49,898 nt of DNA from Bacillus sp. (in: firmicutes) (GCA_021208645.1 JAJOJL010000075.1:1-49898), one strand, 5' to 3'. Shown: positions 28,691 through 38,416, numbered from the stretch's first letter. Numbers and translations: made by a program. The notes: a model not told the origin generated them from the letters alone.

Positions 28691-29764
28691 ATGAAGCAGG
28701 AAACTTTTGAAATGTTTAAGACACTAACCCAGTTGCCAGGTGCGCCTGGCTTCGAGCATGAAGTAAGGTCTTACGTAAGGGAAGAATTAAAAAAGTACAG
28801 CGACGAAGTTATTCAAGATAATCTTGGTGGTATTTTTGGTGTGAAAAAGGGAGATGAGAATGGTCCGAAGGTAATGGTAGCAGGCCATATGGATGAAGTT
28901 GGTTTTATGGTAACCTCCATTACAGAAAAAGGGTTGATCCGCTTTCAGACTCTTGGTGGATGGTGGAGCCAAGTTTTACTGGCCCAGCGTTTGCAGATTA
29001 TAACAGATAAAGGTCCTGTAATCGGTGTAATTGGTTCCATTCCTCCACATTTACTGGATGAGGCAAAGCGCAGTAAGCCAATGGATATTAAAAATATGTA
29101 CATTGACATCGGTGCAGATAATAAAGAAGACGCAGAACGAATCGGTATTAAGCCTGGTCAGCAAATTATTCCTATCTGTCCAATGGAACGAATGGCAAAT
29201 GAAAAGAAAATCATTTCTAAAGCTTGGGATAACAGGTACGGTGTAGGACTTTCCATTGAGCTTTTAAAAGAATTACAAGGAGAGAAAACGCCTAACATCT
29301 TGTATTCTGGTGCAACTGTTCAAGAAGAGGTTGGTCTAAGGGGAGCACAGGTGGCAGCCAACATGATTCAACCTGATATTTTCTTTGCATTAGATGCTAG
29401 TCCTGCCAATGATGCATCTGGGGAAAAGGATGCTTTTGGACACTTAGGCAAAGGTGCATTACTGCGAATTTACGACCGTACGATGGTAACTCACCGGGGA
29501 ATGAGAGAGTTTATTTTAGATACGGCCGAGTCCAATAAAATTCCATATCAGTTCTTTATTTCACAAGGCGGTACAGATGCAGGACGTGTCCATACGTCCG
29601 GAAATGGTGTACCATCTGCTGTTATTGGAATTTGTTCTCGTTATATCCATACAAGCGCATCCATTATTCATGTGGATGATTATGAAGCGGCAAAGCAGTT
29701 GATCACCACATTGGCAAGAACTACAGATAATTCAACAGTAGCTTCTATTCGCCAGAACGTTTAA
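28691..29764 (+). CDS. ytoP: M42-family aminopeptidase YtoP
   Basis: Metallo-aminopeptidase of the M42 (glutamyl aminopeptidase/tetrahedral TET) family, 357 aa, acting on peptides in the cytoplasm. Metal ligands appear in [30 protein letters not shown] (catalytic Glu pair), and [10 protein letters not shown], with the C-terminal [10 protein letters not shown] histidine. GAAGGGAGTAAATAT precedes the ATG. Next to ytzB and ytoQ as in B. subtilis. A terminator follows. Confidence 0.93.
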   Translation: MKQETFEMFKTLTQLPGAPGFEHEVRSYVREELKKYSDEVIQDNLGGIFGVKKGDENGPKVMVAGHMDEVGFMVTSITEKGLIRFQTLGGWWSQVLLAQRLQIITDKGPVIGVIGSIPPHLLDEAKRSKPMDIKNMYIDIGADNKEDAERIGIKPGQQIIPICPMERMANEKKIISKAWDNRYGVGLSIELLKELQGEKTPNILYSGATVQEEVGLRGAQVAANMIQPDIFFALDASPANDASGEKDAFGHLGKGALLRIYDRTMVTHRGMREFILDTAESNKIPYQFFISQGGTDAGRVHTSGNGVPSAVIGICSRYIHTSASIIHVDDYEAAKQLITTLARTTDNSTVASIRQNV

Positions 29765-29777
29765 TTCAATTCTCAGA

Positions 29778-29824
29778 GTGTGTCCCAACAGTGAAATTAC
29801 ACCACTTTTGGGACATGCTTTTTA
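29778..29824 (+). terminator. ytoP terminator
   Basis: TGTCCCAA at 29781-29788 pairs with TTGGGACA (about 29808-29815), with further pairs inside (CAGTG/CACCACTT region), followed by a T run. Confidence 0.75.
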
Positions 29825-29852
29825 ATTAAATAGGAAACGGAGTTCGTTAGGT

Positions 29853-30383
29853 ATGAAAACGAAGGTATATGTAGGTTCAATGAATCCTGCAAAAGTAAAT
29901 GCAGTAAAGAATGTGTTACAACAAGATGCAGTAGTTATTCCACTAGATGTCCCATCGTCTGTATCCTCCCAGCCCATGTCCGATAAGGAGACAAAAGAGG
30001 GGGCTATTAACCGTGCCATGTATATCATTGAACAGGAACAGGCAGAAGTAGCACTAGGGTTAGAAGGTGGGATAATTACGGAAGAACACGATACAATGCT
30101 ATTGTGTAACTGGGGAGCGTTAGTGACAAAGGAGAAAAACGTTTATACCGCTGGTGGTGCACGTATTTACTTGCCAGTAGATATTGCTGAAGAAATTCGT
30201 TCAGGTATGGAGTTAGGGAAAGTTATTGACAAGTGGGCAGGGAGGAATGATATAAGAAAAAAAGAAGGAACAATAGGTGTGTTAACGAATGGATTTGTAG
30301 ATCGAACGGAAATGTTTCAACATGTAGTTAATCTACTTGTAGGACAATGGAAGTTTAGTCAGGGAAAGAACAAATCCAGATAA
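29853..30383 (+). CDS. DUF84/YjjX-type non-canonical purine NTP phosphatase
   Basis: 176-aa protein of the YjjX (inosine/xanthosine triphosphatase, DUF84) family, thought to remove damaged purine nucleotides. Signatures VGSMNPAKVNAVKN at the start, the SSQPMSDKETKEGAINRA stretch and ALGLEGGI with the metal-binding region. Length is normal. The GGAAACGGAG upstream of ATG is a moderate ribosome binding site. It follows ytoP after a terminator, so it may be transcribed separately. Confidence 0.88.
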   Translation: MKTKVYVGSMNPAKVNAVKNVLQQDAVVIPLDVPSSVSSQPMSDKETKEGAINRAMYIIEQEQAEVALGLEGGIITEEHDTMLLCNWGALVTKEKNVYTAGGARIYLPVDIAEEIRSGMELGKVIDKWAGRNDIRKKEGTIGVLTNGFVDRTEMFQHVVNLLVGQWKFSQGKNKSR

Positions 30384-30524
30384 GATAATATTTTGATTCT
30401 TAACATAACGTAATAAATAGTAGACCTTACATATTCAGTGGAATAGTAAAAGACTTTCAATGACCTTACAATCAATGAAAGCCTTTCGATATATTCATCA
30501 CAAACATAGTAACATAGGTGGCAT

Positions 30525-30971
30525 TTAGTTTTCTTCAAAGATATACGCTAACCCTTTTAACGCTTGTTCCATCGTTTCAACAGTCAGTTGTGCTTTCTCT
30601 GAAAGTTCCTTTAACGGATGATGCAGGGATTCAGGGCGGATTAAAATCAATGGTTTATTCAATGCTATAGCTGTTGCAGCATCCATTGCGCTGTTCCATT
30701 GCTTGTATTTTTCTCCAAATAAAGCAACAACAACATCTGATTTCTTTAGAAGTACTTCCGTTCGTAAGTTGTTTAACTTAGAAGCAGCTTCGTCTTTTAG
30801 AATGTTGTTTGGCTGAGTTCCTAATATTTCTTCACCAACATTATCAGACCGATCATGATTTTCCATTGGTCCAACAAAAGTAATGGGAAGATTCAATTCC
30901 TCAGCTTTTCCTTTAAAAACTTCTCTCCAGTTATCATGAATTTGTCCTGCTAAGTAGACTGTTAAATGCAC
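30525..30971 (-). CDS. ytoQ: YtoQ family protein
   Basis: 148-aa cytoplasmic protein of the YtoQ family with a nucleoside-deoxyribosyltransferase-like fold: VYLAGQIHDNWRE, VGPMENHDRSDNVGEEILG, VVVALFGEKYKQWNSAMDAA. The catalytic role is unknown. I chose the GTG at 30971 because AAGGGG lies about 9 bases upstream; the ATG at 30980 is part of that site. Near ytoP as in B. subtilis; convergent with the DUF84 gene. The 140-bp gap between them shows a weak hairpin AAGACTTTCA/TGAAAGCCTT near 30450-30484. Confidence 0.88.
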   Translation of the reverse strand: MHLTVYLAGQIHDNWREVFKGKAEELNLPITFVGPMENHDRSDNVGEEILGTQPNNILKDEAASKLNNLRTEVLLKKSDVVVALFGEKYKQWNSAMDAATAIALNKPLILIRPESLHHPLKELSEKAQLTVETMEQALKGLAYIFEEN

Positions 30972-31154
30972 AATAAACATCCCCTTTCAAGTTGTTCTTC
31001 TATTATTGTATCTGGCATGGGTAGAAAAGGAAAATGATTCATGTGAAATCTACTTGAAAAAAACCTAATCCCCTTTATTTTTCTATAGTACATGTGTATT
31101 ATGTTAGTAGGACTATTTTAGTAGGGGCTATGATGTATGAGGGGGAAATTAGTA

Positions 31155-31667
31155 ATGCGCTTTTTATTGAAATTAACACTTTTAATTTTTGTAGGAGTAG
31201 TTGTAAGTGCCTGTAGTATTTCAGAAGAAAGAGCACAGGAGCTTGCTGAGACTTTCTTTGAGGAGAAAATCACCCAAGAACCTAAAACAATAACCTATGA
31301 ATCAGACAATATCTCATTATATATTCCAAGCTATACGGATGTAGATGAAGTGGACGAGCATAATTTAATCTTAGAAAGAAGCGGCCACACTTATCTTCTT
31401 TTCTTAAATGATGTTACGGATTTTCAATCAAAAGAAGAGTTATTGGATTTTATGATGGTAGAGGAAGATCCATTTATCTTTCACATGGATGAAGTAGATG
31501 GTAAGACAACGTATTTAGTTGTTACGGAGTTTTCAGAAGAAGATTATAAAGTAGTAGTGGGGCATAACGGCAATAAAATAACTACGATTACGACGTTAAG
31601 GGAATTAAATAACGTATCCACGATTATGTTTGATATTGTTCAATCTATAAGAGAAAGCAATGAATAA
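31155..31667 (+). CDS. Small lipoprotein of unknown function
   Basis: 170-aa exported protein: basic MRFLLK, hydrophobic core, and lipobox VSAC with the lipidation cysteine at about residue 20. The mature part is acidic and rich in Glu/Asp (EERAQELAETFFEEK), with beta-rich text in the second half (KTTYLVVTEFSEEDYKVVVGHNGNK). I do not recognise a family. The ATG at 31155 follows GAGGGGGAAATT at a good distance. It stands alone and has a terminator. Confidence 0.75.
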   Translation: MRFLLKLTLLIFVGVVVSACSISEERAQELAETFFEEKITQEPKTITYESDNISLYIPSYTDVDEVDEHNLILERSGHTYLLFLNDVTDFQSKEELLDFMMVEEDPFIFHMDEVDGKTTYLVVTEFSEEDYKVVVGHNGNKITTITTLRELNNVSTIMFDIVQSIRESNE

Positions 31668-31675
31668 TTTTTTAT

Positions 31676-31699
31676 GAAGAGCAGGGATGCTCTTTTTTC
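31676..31699 (+). terminator. Lipoprotein gene terminator
   Basis: AAGAGCA pairs with TGCTCTT around a four-base loop, followed by TTTTCTTTG. Confidence 0.85.
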
Positions 31700-31739
31700 T
31701 TTGTTTAGGAAATTATATTTTATCTAAATGTGGATAACT

Positions 31740-31945
31740 GATGTTGACTATCGTCTAGCTCCAGCGCCCTATCGACGTTGAGAAACTTCCCTCACCTCGT
31801 CTACGATAAGTCGAGAGCGAAAGTCTCACGCCTTTCGACTCTCCTTTATCTCACTCGGCTCAGTCCAGTTTTCTACGTCGGAGCGGCAAAGCGCGCTTTG
31901 CCTCTTTGAGACAGGGCGCTTGCGCCTTTGTTCTTTAAATAATTT
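31740..31945 (+). repeat. Intergenic palindromic repeat, second family
   Basis: About 200 bp in the 360-bp gap between the lipoprotein and PTS genes. It starts CGTCTAGCTCCAGCGCCCTA and ends AGGGCGCTTGCGCCTTTGTTC; AGCGCCCT and AGGGCGCT are inverted, as are CGACGTTGAG-type and GAGAGCGAAAG/CTTTCGACTCTC arms inside. GAGCGGCAAAGCGCGCTTTGCCTC forms a strong hairpin. This type of sequence recurs in many Bacillaceae genomes. A right-end fragment is at 40725-40760. Confidence 0.7.
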
Positions 31946-32028
31946 AAGATTTTCCTAACTATGTATACTTATTTCAAGAACGTTTAACATAATGAAAGCT
32001 ATTACTATGAACTGGATGGTGAGAGACG

Positions 32029-33051
32029 TTGAAGGAGTTCATGCAAAAGAAAGGTGTACAGCCATCTTTTAAACGCTATTTTGTAGATGCTTTAAGTTAC
32101 ATGGCTCTAGGTTTATTTTCGTCATTAATAATTGGATTAATTATTCGGACTGCTGGTACATACGCTCCAGATGTGTTTTACTTGCCATTATTAGTAGATA
32201 TCGGACAAACAGCAATGGATTTAATGGGGCCAGCTATCGGTGTTGCTGTTGCCTATAGTTTAAAAGCTCCTCGTCTCGTTTTGTTTGCAGCTGTCGTATC
32301 AGGGGGGGCTGGTGCAGCGTTAGGTGGTCCTGCCGGTGCGTTTGTTTGCTCCCTCCTGTCAACGGAGTTAGGGAAATTAGTGTCTCAAGAAACCAAGATA
32401 GATATTATTGTTACTCCATTTGTAACCATTGTTACGGGTGTCGGGGCAGCTATGACCATCGGACCTGGAATTAATTTTCTGATGACAAGCTTCGGGCAAT
32501 TTATTAGTTGGTCCACCGTACAGCAGCCGTTTATTATGGGGATATTATTAGCTGTCTTTATGGGACTTGCCCTTACAGCCCCTATTTCTAGCGCTGCAAT
32601 AGCTATCATGCTTGGGCTTGATGGAATTGCCGCTGGTGCAGCGGCAGTGGGGTGTGCGGCCCAAATGATTGGTTTCGCAGTAAGTAGCTATCGTGAAAAT
32701 GGTTGGTCAGGGTTGGTGTCTCTTGGTCTTGGCACATCCATGTTGCAAATTGCTAATATTGTTAGGAACCCTTTAATTCTAATACCGCCCACATTGACTG
32801 CGGCGATCTTAGGACCAGTTGCCACAATGGTGTTTCTTCTAGAAAACAATCCAGCGGGAGCAGGAATGGGAACGAGTGGCTTAGTAGGTCCAATTATGAC
32901 AGTTGAAACTATGGGAAGTACACCAGAAGTATGGACATCCATAGTTTTGTTGTTTTTTGTTGCACCTGCTTTACTAAGTTTGCTATTCTCAGAAGTGATG
33001 AGAAAACTTGGAGTAATTAAGCTTGGAGATATGACAATTCATCAGTCTTAG
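32029..33051 (+). CDS. PTS EIIC-type membrane protein (PTS_EIIC_2 family)
   Basis: 340-aa polytopic membrane protein with 8-10 hydrophobic segments, very Gly/Ala-rich loops (SGGAGAALGGPAGAF, LDGIAAGAAAVGCAA) typical of the stand-alone PTS EIIC-like family. No EIIA or EIIB partner is nearby, so it may be a transporter not using PEP, with unknown substrate. The start is read as TTG at 32029, with GGTGAGAG upstream; an ATG at 32041 would be too close to the internal AAGGAG. Twelve bases after it begins ytpP, so both may share a transcript. Confidence 0.8.
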   Translation: MKEFMQKKGVQPSFKRYFVDALSYMALGLFSSLIIGLIIRTAGTYAPDVFYLPLLVDIGQTAMDLMGPAIGVAVAYSLKAPRLVLFAAVVSGGAGAALGGPAGAFVCSLLSTELGKLVSQETKIDIIVTPFVTIVTGVGAAMTIGPGINFLMTSFGQFISWSTVQQPFIMGILLAVFMGLALTAPISSAAIAIMLGLDGIAAGAAAVGCAAQMIGFAVSSYRENGWSGLVSLGLGTSMLQIANIVRNPLILIPPTLTAAILGPVATMVFLLENNPAGAGMGTSGLVGPIMTVETMGSTPEVWTSIVLLFFVAPALLSLLFSEVMRKLGVIKLGDMTIHQS

Positions 33052-33063
33052 GGGGAATGAAGG

Positions 33064-33384
33064 GTGATCGACTTAACATCATTGGAACAATATAATGAGG
33101 TAATTCAAGGGGACGGTACAGTATTGATGTTCACAGCTGGATGGTGTCCAGATTGTGTCGTTATTGAACCACATTTAGCCGAAATTGAAGCGTCTTTTCC
33201 ACAAATGAGTTTTTATAAAGTAAATCGAGATGAATTTATAGAACTTTGTCAGGAACTAGATATTTTCGGAATTCCGAGCTTTCTTGTTTACAAAAAGGGA
33301 CTGGAAGTTCATCGCTATGTAAGTAAAGACAGGAAATCAAAAGAGGACATCCTTTTCTTTTTAGAGGAAGCTGACAAAAAATAA
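33064..33384 (+). CDS. ytpP: Thioredoxin-like protein YtpP
   Basis: 106-aa thioredoxin-fold protein with active site WCPDC at residues 27-31 (not the classical WCGPC), and the cis-proline loop GIPSFLVYKKG. The CPDC motif points to a specialised redox role; recent proteomic work in relatives links YtpP to bacillithiol and thiol-disulphide homeostasis. Start is GTG at 33064 after AGGGGGAATGAAGG. It follows the PTS-like gene by 12 bases and ends in a terminator. Confidence 0.9.
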   Translation: MIDLTSLEQYNEVIQGDGTVLMFTAGWCPDCVVIEPHLAEIEASFPQMSFYKVNRDEFIELCQELDIFGIPSFLVYKKGLEVHRYVSKDRKSKEDILFFLEEADKK

Positions 33385-33388
33385 CACC

Positions 33389-33437
33389 AAAGGGTTGATT
33401 TAGGTAGTTTAGTAAAACTCTAAATCAACCTTTTTCT
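33389..33437 (+). terminator. ytpP terminator
   Basis: AAGGGTTGATTTAG pairs with CTAAATCAACCTT, followed by a T run. Confidence 0.88.
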
Positions 33438-33509
33438 TAGTTGTAGGCATACGACTTTCGGATGAAAGAAGATGCATGATAAAATAGATGGGGATTAGGA
33501 GGATTAAAC

Positions 33510-34310
33510 ATGAAAACATTGGAAATTAAACGAGAAATAGAAGGGCAAATAACAAATGAAAATTGGGTCACTTCCTTTGACAGGGATTCTGAAAGCCTTC
33601 GAATTATTGATAAACGCTTCAATAAAGGCGTAACTATCCAATTATCTACACTAAAAGATAAATTTAAAGAAGATAAAGTAAAGGCATTAGCTGATGTTAT
33701 GCGTTATGTAACAGAAGGGCTCTCCTTATTAGGAAAGGAAATTCAACTCAAAGGCAACGAGAAAAATATCTATCCAGTAATTAGGCCAGCATCCTTCCCT
33801 GTATTAGCAGGAGAAAAGGAGCTTATCTATTCGGAACATACAGCAGAAACTATTGTTTTGTATGTCATTGATCACGGTGCCTCTTTTTCCATGATTGATA
33901 AGGAATCAATGGAAAAAGAGGGACTGGCCAAAAGAGAAATAGAAGAGATGGCTCTTTTTAATGTCAGGTCATTGCCACATCCTTTTAAAGCTGATAAGGT
34001 TGCAGGTAATACATTTTACTTTCTTCACACCGATGACGGATATGATGCAAGCCGTATCTTAAACGAAGTCCTGTTAAAGGAAATGAAAGGAAAAGTAGAG
34101 GGAGAATTGGCGGTTGCCGTACCTCATCAGGATGTATTAATTTTTGCTGATATAAAAAATGAAACAGGCTATGATGTGTTGGCACAAATGGTATTTCAAT
34201 TTTTTTCAGAAGGAAGAGTACCGATTACCGCATTACCATTTCTATACGAAAATGGTGAATTAGAGCCAATTTTTATATTAGCACAAAAAAAGCCAAAAGA
34301 AGATAAGTAG
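33510..34310 (+). CDS. ytpQ: DUF1444 protein YtpQ
   Basis: 266-aa cytoplasmic protein of DUF1444 (YtpQ). It is mixed alpha/beta without membrane segments: NWVTSFDRDSESLRI, YPVIRPASFP, FLHTDDGYDASRIL, AVAVPHQDVLIFADI. The function is unknown. TTAGGAGGATTAAAC precedes the ATG. In B. subtilis ytpP-ytpQ-ytpR-sftA follow one another; here ytpQ is followed directly by sftA and ytpR is missing. Confidence 0.93.
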   Translation: MKTLEIKREIEGQITNENWVTSFDRDSESLRIIDKRFNKGVTIQLSTLKDKFKEDKVKALADVMRYVTEGLSLLGKEIQLKGNEKNIYPVIRPASFPVLAGEKELIYSEHTAETIVLYVIDHGASFSMIDKESMEKEGLAKREIEEMALFNVRSLPHPFKADKVAGNTFYFLHTDDGYDASRILNEVLLKEMKGKVEGELAVAVPHQDVLIFADIKNETGYDVLAQMVFQFFSEGRVPITALPFLYENGELEPIFILAQKKPKEDK

Positions 34311-34347
34311 TCCTAGAAAAACGTGGTTTTCTTTAGTATCTAATGGT

Positions 34348-34376
34348 GAGTGGAAAGGGTTCATACACTCTTTTTT
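34348..34376 (+). terminator. Possible ytpQ terminator
   Basis: GAGTG and CACTC form a short stem followed by TTTTTTC. Weak stem, but well placed 40 bases after ytpQ. Confidence 0.4.
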
Positions 34377-34485
34377 CTCACCATCTTCTTTGTCAAAATA
34401 AATAACCGTAAGTAGGTAGAGTAGATATGATATACTCAACTTAATAGAGCTTCTAAGAGATTGATTTTTGGAAAGGGGGAATTAG

Positions 34486-36674
34486 ATGTCTGGATCATTT
34501 CCGCGGTTGTTCATCTCTCTAAAAAAGTGGCTTTTTCCAAATGTAGAACATAGTAATGAATATCAACATAAATCAATTCCATCCTATCGAATAGATAAAC
34601 CAATAGAAGCACGCGTCATACATCAATACCCGAAGAAAGGTAATTTTCGATTTCCTGTAATAAAAGATGAAATTCCCATAACAACGGATCATAGAGAAAA
34701 AAATACATCTAGTACAAAATCAAATATAGTGATCAATGAAAAAAACTTCAACTGAACAAGTTAAAGAAAGAATGGATGTCCATAAATCGTTTCAAGGTAC
34801 TATTTCTCCATCCCCCATATATGGGTACAGAAGACGACCTGAAAAAAACAAATCTATAGGCAAAAAAGATGACCTGCAGGAAAACATCAAAGAAACAGAA
34901 AAGTCTTTGGCTAATGAAAAAGAAAATTTTAATAGTTTAGAAATAGAGAAAAGGGATGAAGATGTAGAGTTAGAAACTAGTATGGTAAATGGGGATAACC
35001 CTGAAGAGGTTACCATAATGGAAAATAAAGGTGAGATCTCCCCTGTTGTAAAGTTATCGGATACGAAGGTAATTCAAGAGGTTAATACTAATGTGTTAGA
35101 GCAGGATCAGGTAAGGCTTCCTCGTGCAGAGAGAAGACGATTAGAACGATTAAAAAATAAACACATGAAATCTGAAAAAAACCCATACAATGTGATAATG
35201 CTTTCAAAGGATAAGTGGCAGGGAAGTAAAGAAAAAGATCAGAAAAAGAAAAGCTATCAATATCCAACATTAAATTTACTGGCATCTCCTCCTTTAAAAA
35301 AAGGAGTAACGGATGATTGGGTTACTTCAAAAGCTGAGAAACTGAACGAGACCTTTGTTTATTTTAATATAAAAGCAAGGTTGTCCACGTAACAAAAGGT
35401 CCTGCTGTTACGAGGTTTGAAATCCAGCCGCAGCCAGGAGTGAAGGTCAGTAAAATTACTAACTTAACTGATGATCTAAAACTGAGTCTTGCAGCAAAAG
35501 AAATTCGTATGGAAGCACCTATACCCGGGAAAAATACTATTGGAATAGAGGTACCGAATGATATAGCAGAGCCCGTATTTTTACGGGATATTATTCATCA
35601 TTCTACCTTTCAAAAAAGAGAAAGCCCTTTGATTGTGGCCCTTGGTAAGGATATTGAGGGTGAACCAGTTGTAACAGACCTGCAAAAAATGCCTCATGGG
35701 TTAATAGCGGGAGCGACTGGCTCTGGTAAAAGCGTTTGTGTCAATTCTATTTTAATAAGCTTACTTTATAAAGCAACTCCAAAGGATGTAAGACTACTCC
35801 TAATTGATCCTAAGATGGTAGAACTAGCCCCATATAACGGGATGCCTCATTTGGCAGCACCTGTTATCACAGACCCTAAAGAGGCGACAGAAGGCTGAAG
35901 TGGGCGGTCTCAGAAATGGATCGTCGCTATGATTTATTTGCCAAAGAAGGAACGAGAGATTTAAAGAAGTATAACGAAAAATTAGTGGGTAGGGGTCAGA
36001 AAGAAGAAACCCTTCCGTACCTCGTCATTGTTGTAGATGAACTTGCAGATTTAATGATGGTAGCACCGAACGATGTGGAAGAAGCAATTTGTCGGATTGC
36101 CCAAAAGGCCAGGGCATGCGGAATTCATCTTATTGTAGCAACCCAGCGGCCGTCTGTTGATGTTATCACTGGATTAATTAAAGCCAATATACCAACTAGA
36201 ATAGCATTTTCCGTTGCATCCCAAGCAGACTCCCGTACAATTTTAGACGGCTCTGGTGCAGAACGTCTTTTAGGCAAGGGAGATATGCTCTTTTTAGAGA
36301 ATGGATCAAGTAAGCCAGTTAGGGTTCAAGGTGCCTTTGTTTCAGACGAGGAAATAGATAGAGTAATGGAACATGTAAAAGGTATGGAAAAGCCAGGTTT
36401 CTTGTTTGAAAGAGAAAGCCTTCAGTACCAAATGAATGAAGCCAATGAAGATGATCTGTTTGAAACGGCATGTGAATTTGTTGCTGAACAACAGGCAGCA
36501 TCAGCATCCTTTTTACAAAGGCAGTTCCGTATCGGATATAATCGGGCTGCAAGATTAATTGATGATATGGAAGAAAGGGGGATTATTTCCCCCTCGAGAG
36601 GGAGTAAACCGAGAGAGGTATATTTGACAAAAGAAGAAATAAAGGAAAAAATAGATAAAAGAGGGGAAGTTTAA
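34486..36674 (+). CDS. sftA: DNA translocase SftA (FtsK/SpoIIIE family), three frame breaks
   Basis: Septum-associated DNA pump that clears chromosome from the division site. Corrected length about 729 aa, short against my memory of roughly 950 for B. subtilis SftA, mostly in the linker. There is no N-terminal membrane anchor, as expected for SftA. Order: short conserved head, charged low-complexity linker (about 90-290), FtsK motor with Walker [10 protein letters not shown] and Walker [26 protein letters not shown], and a C-terminal winged-helix gamma domain ([24 protein letters not shown]). Breaks: extra A in the run 34739-34745; missing G at 35379-35380 (restores [17 protein letters not shown]); missing T near 35896 (restores [14 protein letters not shown]). 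Ribosome binding site AAAGGGGGAATT. Confidence 0.9.
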
Positions 36675-36840
36675 ACTACACACTTTTCCTTTTTTTGAAA
36701 TAAAATATGTTAAAGTAATATTTCTATTTTCAAAGCTTTAAAAGTAAGGGAGCGTAACTAGCTTTCAAGGTGTTAATGGGAGAAGAAATTTTTATAGCAT
36801 CACTTGAGATCGAATCAAAATAATGAGAGGGAGTGTTCGT

Positions 36841-37029
36841 ATGCAACAAATTCCTTTAGCAAATTTGGTTCAACATGTATCTCCGAAGTGGCTTCACCTT
36901 TTGAAAGAAGAAGAACGATCCCAATGGGTAGTGTTACGAAATGGGATACAGCATGTGGACGAAACAGATTTAGCTGAAATTGTAGAAGCGGTCATTCAAG
37001 AACATCAGAAATCCCCATTTTTTCATTAG
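36841..37029 (+). CDS. Unrecognised small protein
   Basis: 62-aa frame starting MQQIPLANLVQHVSPKWLHLLKEEERSQWVVLRNG after GAGAGGGAGTGTTCGT, a good ribosome binding site. Soluble, with mixed charge and a C-terminal PFFH. It lies alone between sftA and the nicotinate phosphoribosyltransferase gene. A perfect TATAAT at 37045-37050 just after it may start the next gene. I see no known family; good start signal and codon use suggest it is real. Confidence 0.55.
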   Translation: MQQIPLANLVQHVSPKWLHLLKEEERSQWVVLRNGIQHVDETDLAEIVEAVIQEHQKSPFFH

Positions 37030-37099
37030 TTTTATCTTTTATCGTATAATATGTTAAGGTTAAAAAGAAAAAATGTTTAGAGGTTAAGGAGCTATTGGA

Positions 37100-38206
37100 A
37101 TGAAAGAAATCACTTTAAAGCTGCAGGGAAAGCTGAACCGTCTTACGAACGAAACTTTTAAGTTTGATGAGCGGGTTGGGGAAGGCTGGTTCTCTGCAGT
37201 CTATTTTTTAAAAACAAAAACGATTGCTGAAAAGTACAAGCCCAATAATACTGTAACGATGCAGTTTTTTCAAAAAAAACATGCTATTCTATGTGGAACA
37301 GATGAAGTTTTAGCACTCATTAACACCTTTGCTGAGAACCCCAAGGAATTAGAAATTCATTCTTTAAAAGATGGGGATAAAATTGAACCGTTTGAAACGG
37401 TATTAACCATTACTGGTCCATATCAAAATTTCGGTTTTTTAGAAGGTGTCATAGATGGAATCTTCGCTAGAAGAACATCTGTGGCGACGAATGTTTATGA
37501 AGTAGTAAAGGCAGCAAAATCCTCCGGTGTGGAAAAACCAGTTATCTTCATGGGTGACAGAGATGACCATTTCACACAGCAGGCTGGAGATGGCTATGCA
37601 GCCTATATAGGTGGTTCTAAAGCGCAGGCAACCCATGCGATGAACGAATGGTGGGGAAAACGGGGAATGGGCACCATGCCCCACGCATTAATTCAATTGT
37701 TTGAAGGGGATGTGGTCGCTGCTACAAGAGCTTACCATGAGACTTTTCCAGACGATGATTTGCTTGCCTTAGTCGATTACAATAATGATGTCATTACTGA
37801 TTCTTTAAAGGTTGCAAGAGAGTTTGGCAAGGATCTTAAAGGTGTTCGTATCGATACTTCTAATCATTTAGTCGATCAACATTTCACCCGTAATCCAGAA
37901 GTACTTGGAAGCTTTGACCCAAGGGGAGTTAACCCACAATTATTGTTCGCATTAAGGGATGCCCTTGATGGAGAAGGGTTTAACCATGTGAAAATTGTCG
38001 CTTCTGGAGGGTTTGATGCAGAGCGTATTGAAAGATACGAACGGATGAATGCACCTGTAGATATGTATGGAGTAGGAAGTAGCCTCTTAAAAATACATAT
38101 TGGTTTTACTGGTGATAATGTCATGTTAAACGGTAAATCACAAGCGAAAACTGGAAGAAGATATCGTGAAAACCCTCGTTTGGAGAAAATCCAATTAGAG
38201 GGATAG
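37100..38206 (+). CDS. Nicotinate phosphoribosyltransferase family protein
   Basis: 368-aa enzyme of the NAPRTase family, joining nicotinate with PRPP to make nicotinate mononucleotide in NAD salvage. Signs: GFLEGVIDGIFARRTSVATN, GGSKAQATHAMNEWW, GTMPHALIQLF with the phosphoribosyl site, VRIDTSNH and KIVASGGFD, GVGSSL near the end. The short form resembles archaeal-type NAPRTases rather than the longer PncB form. AGGTTAAGGAGCTATTGGA precedes the ATG. Ended by a strong terminator. Distinguishing nicotinate from nicotinamide or quinolinate use needs alignment. Confidence 0.85.
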   Translation: MKEITLKLQGKLNRLTNETFKFDERVGEGWFSAVYFLKTKTIAEKYKPNNTVTMQFFQKKHAILCGTDEVLALINTFAENPKELEIHSLKDGDKIEPFETVLTITGPYQNFGFLEGVIDGIFARRTSVATNVYEVVKAAKSSGVEKPVIFMGDRDDHFTQQAGDGYAAYIGGSKAQATHAMNEWWGKRGMGTMPHALIQLFEGDVVAATRAYHETFPDDDLLALVDYNNDVITDSLKVAREFGKDLKGVRIDTSNHLVDQHFTRNPEVLGSFDPRGVNPQLLFALRDALDGEGFNHVKIVASGGFDAERIERYERMNAPVDMYGVGSSLLKIHIGFTGDNVMLNGKSQAKTGRRYRENPRLEKIQLEG

Positions 38207-38239
38207 GACTTTAAAAAGTTGCAATGGTTATGACAAAAG

Positions 38240-38284
38240 AGGGTGACACAAAAGGGTGGATTTTACCCTTCTGTGTCACCCTTT
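38240..38284 (+). terminator. Terminator after the NAPRTase gene
   Basis: GAGGGTGACACAAAAGGGT pairs with ACCCTTCTGTGTCACCCTTT; long stem, followed by a few T. Confidence 0.85.
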
Positions 38285-38416
38285 ATGCAATGAACGAAGC
38301 CATTGCCAACATATTAATTTCACTAATGAGACAGCCTCGTATAAATTATTTTTTTACTGTTACGAAAAGAGATATAGGGAAAAAATCCATTATTGAACTT
38401 GATGGAGGAGAAACTG

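Noticed and set aside
34486..36674. sftA as a true pseudogene or several small genes
   Set aside because: Each break is one base and restores conserved FtsK motor text; the fragments have no start signals of their own.
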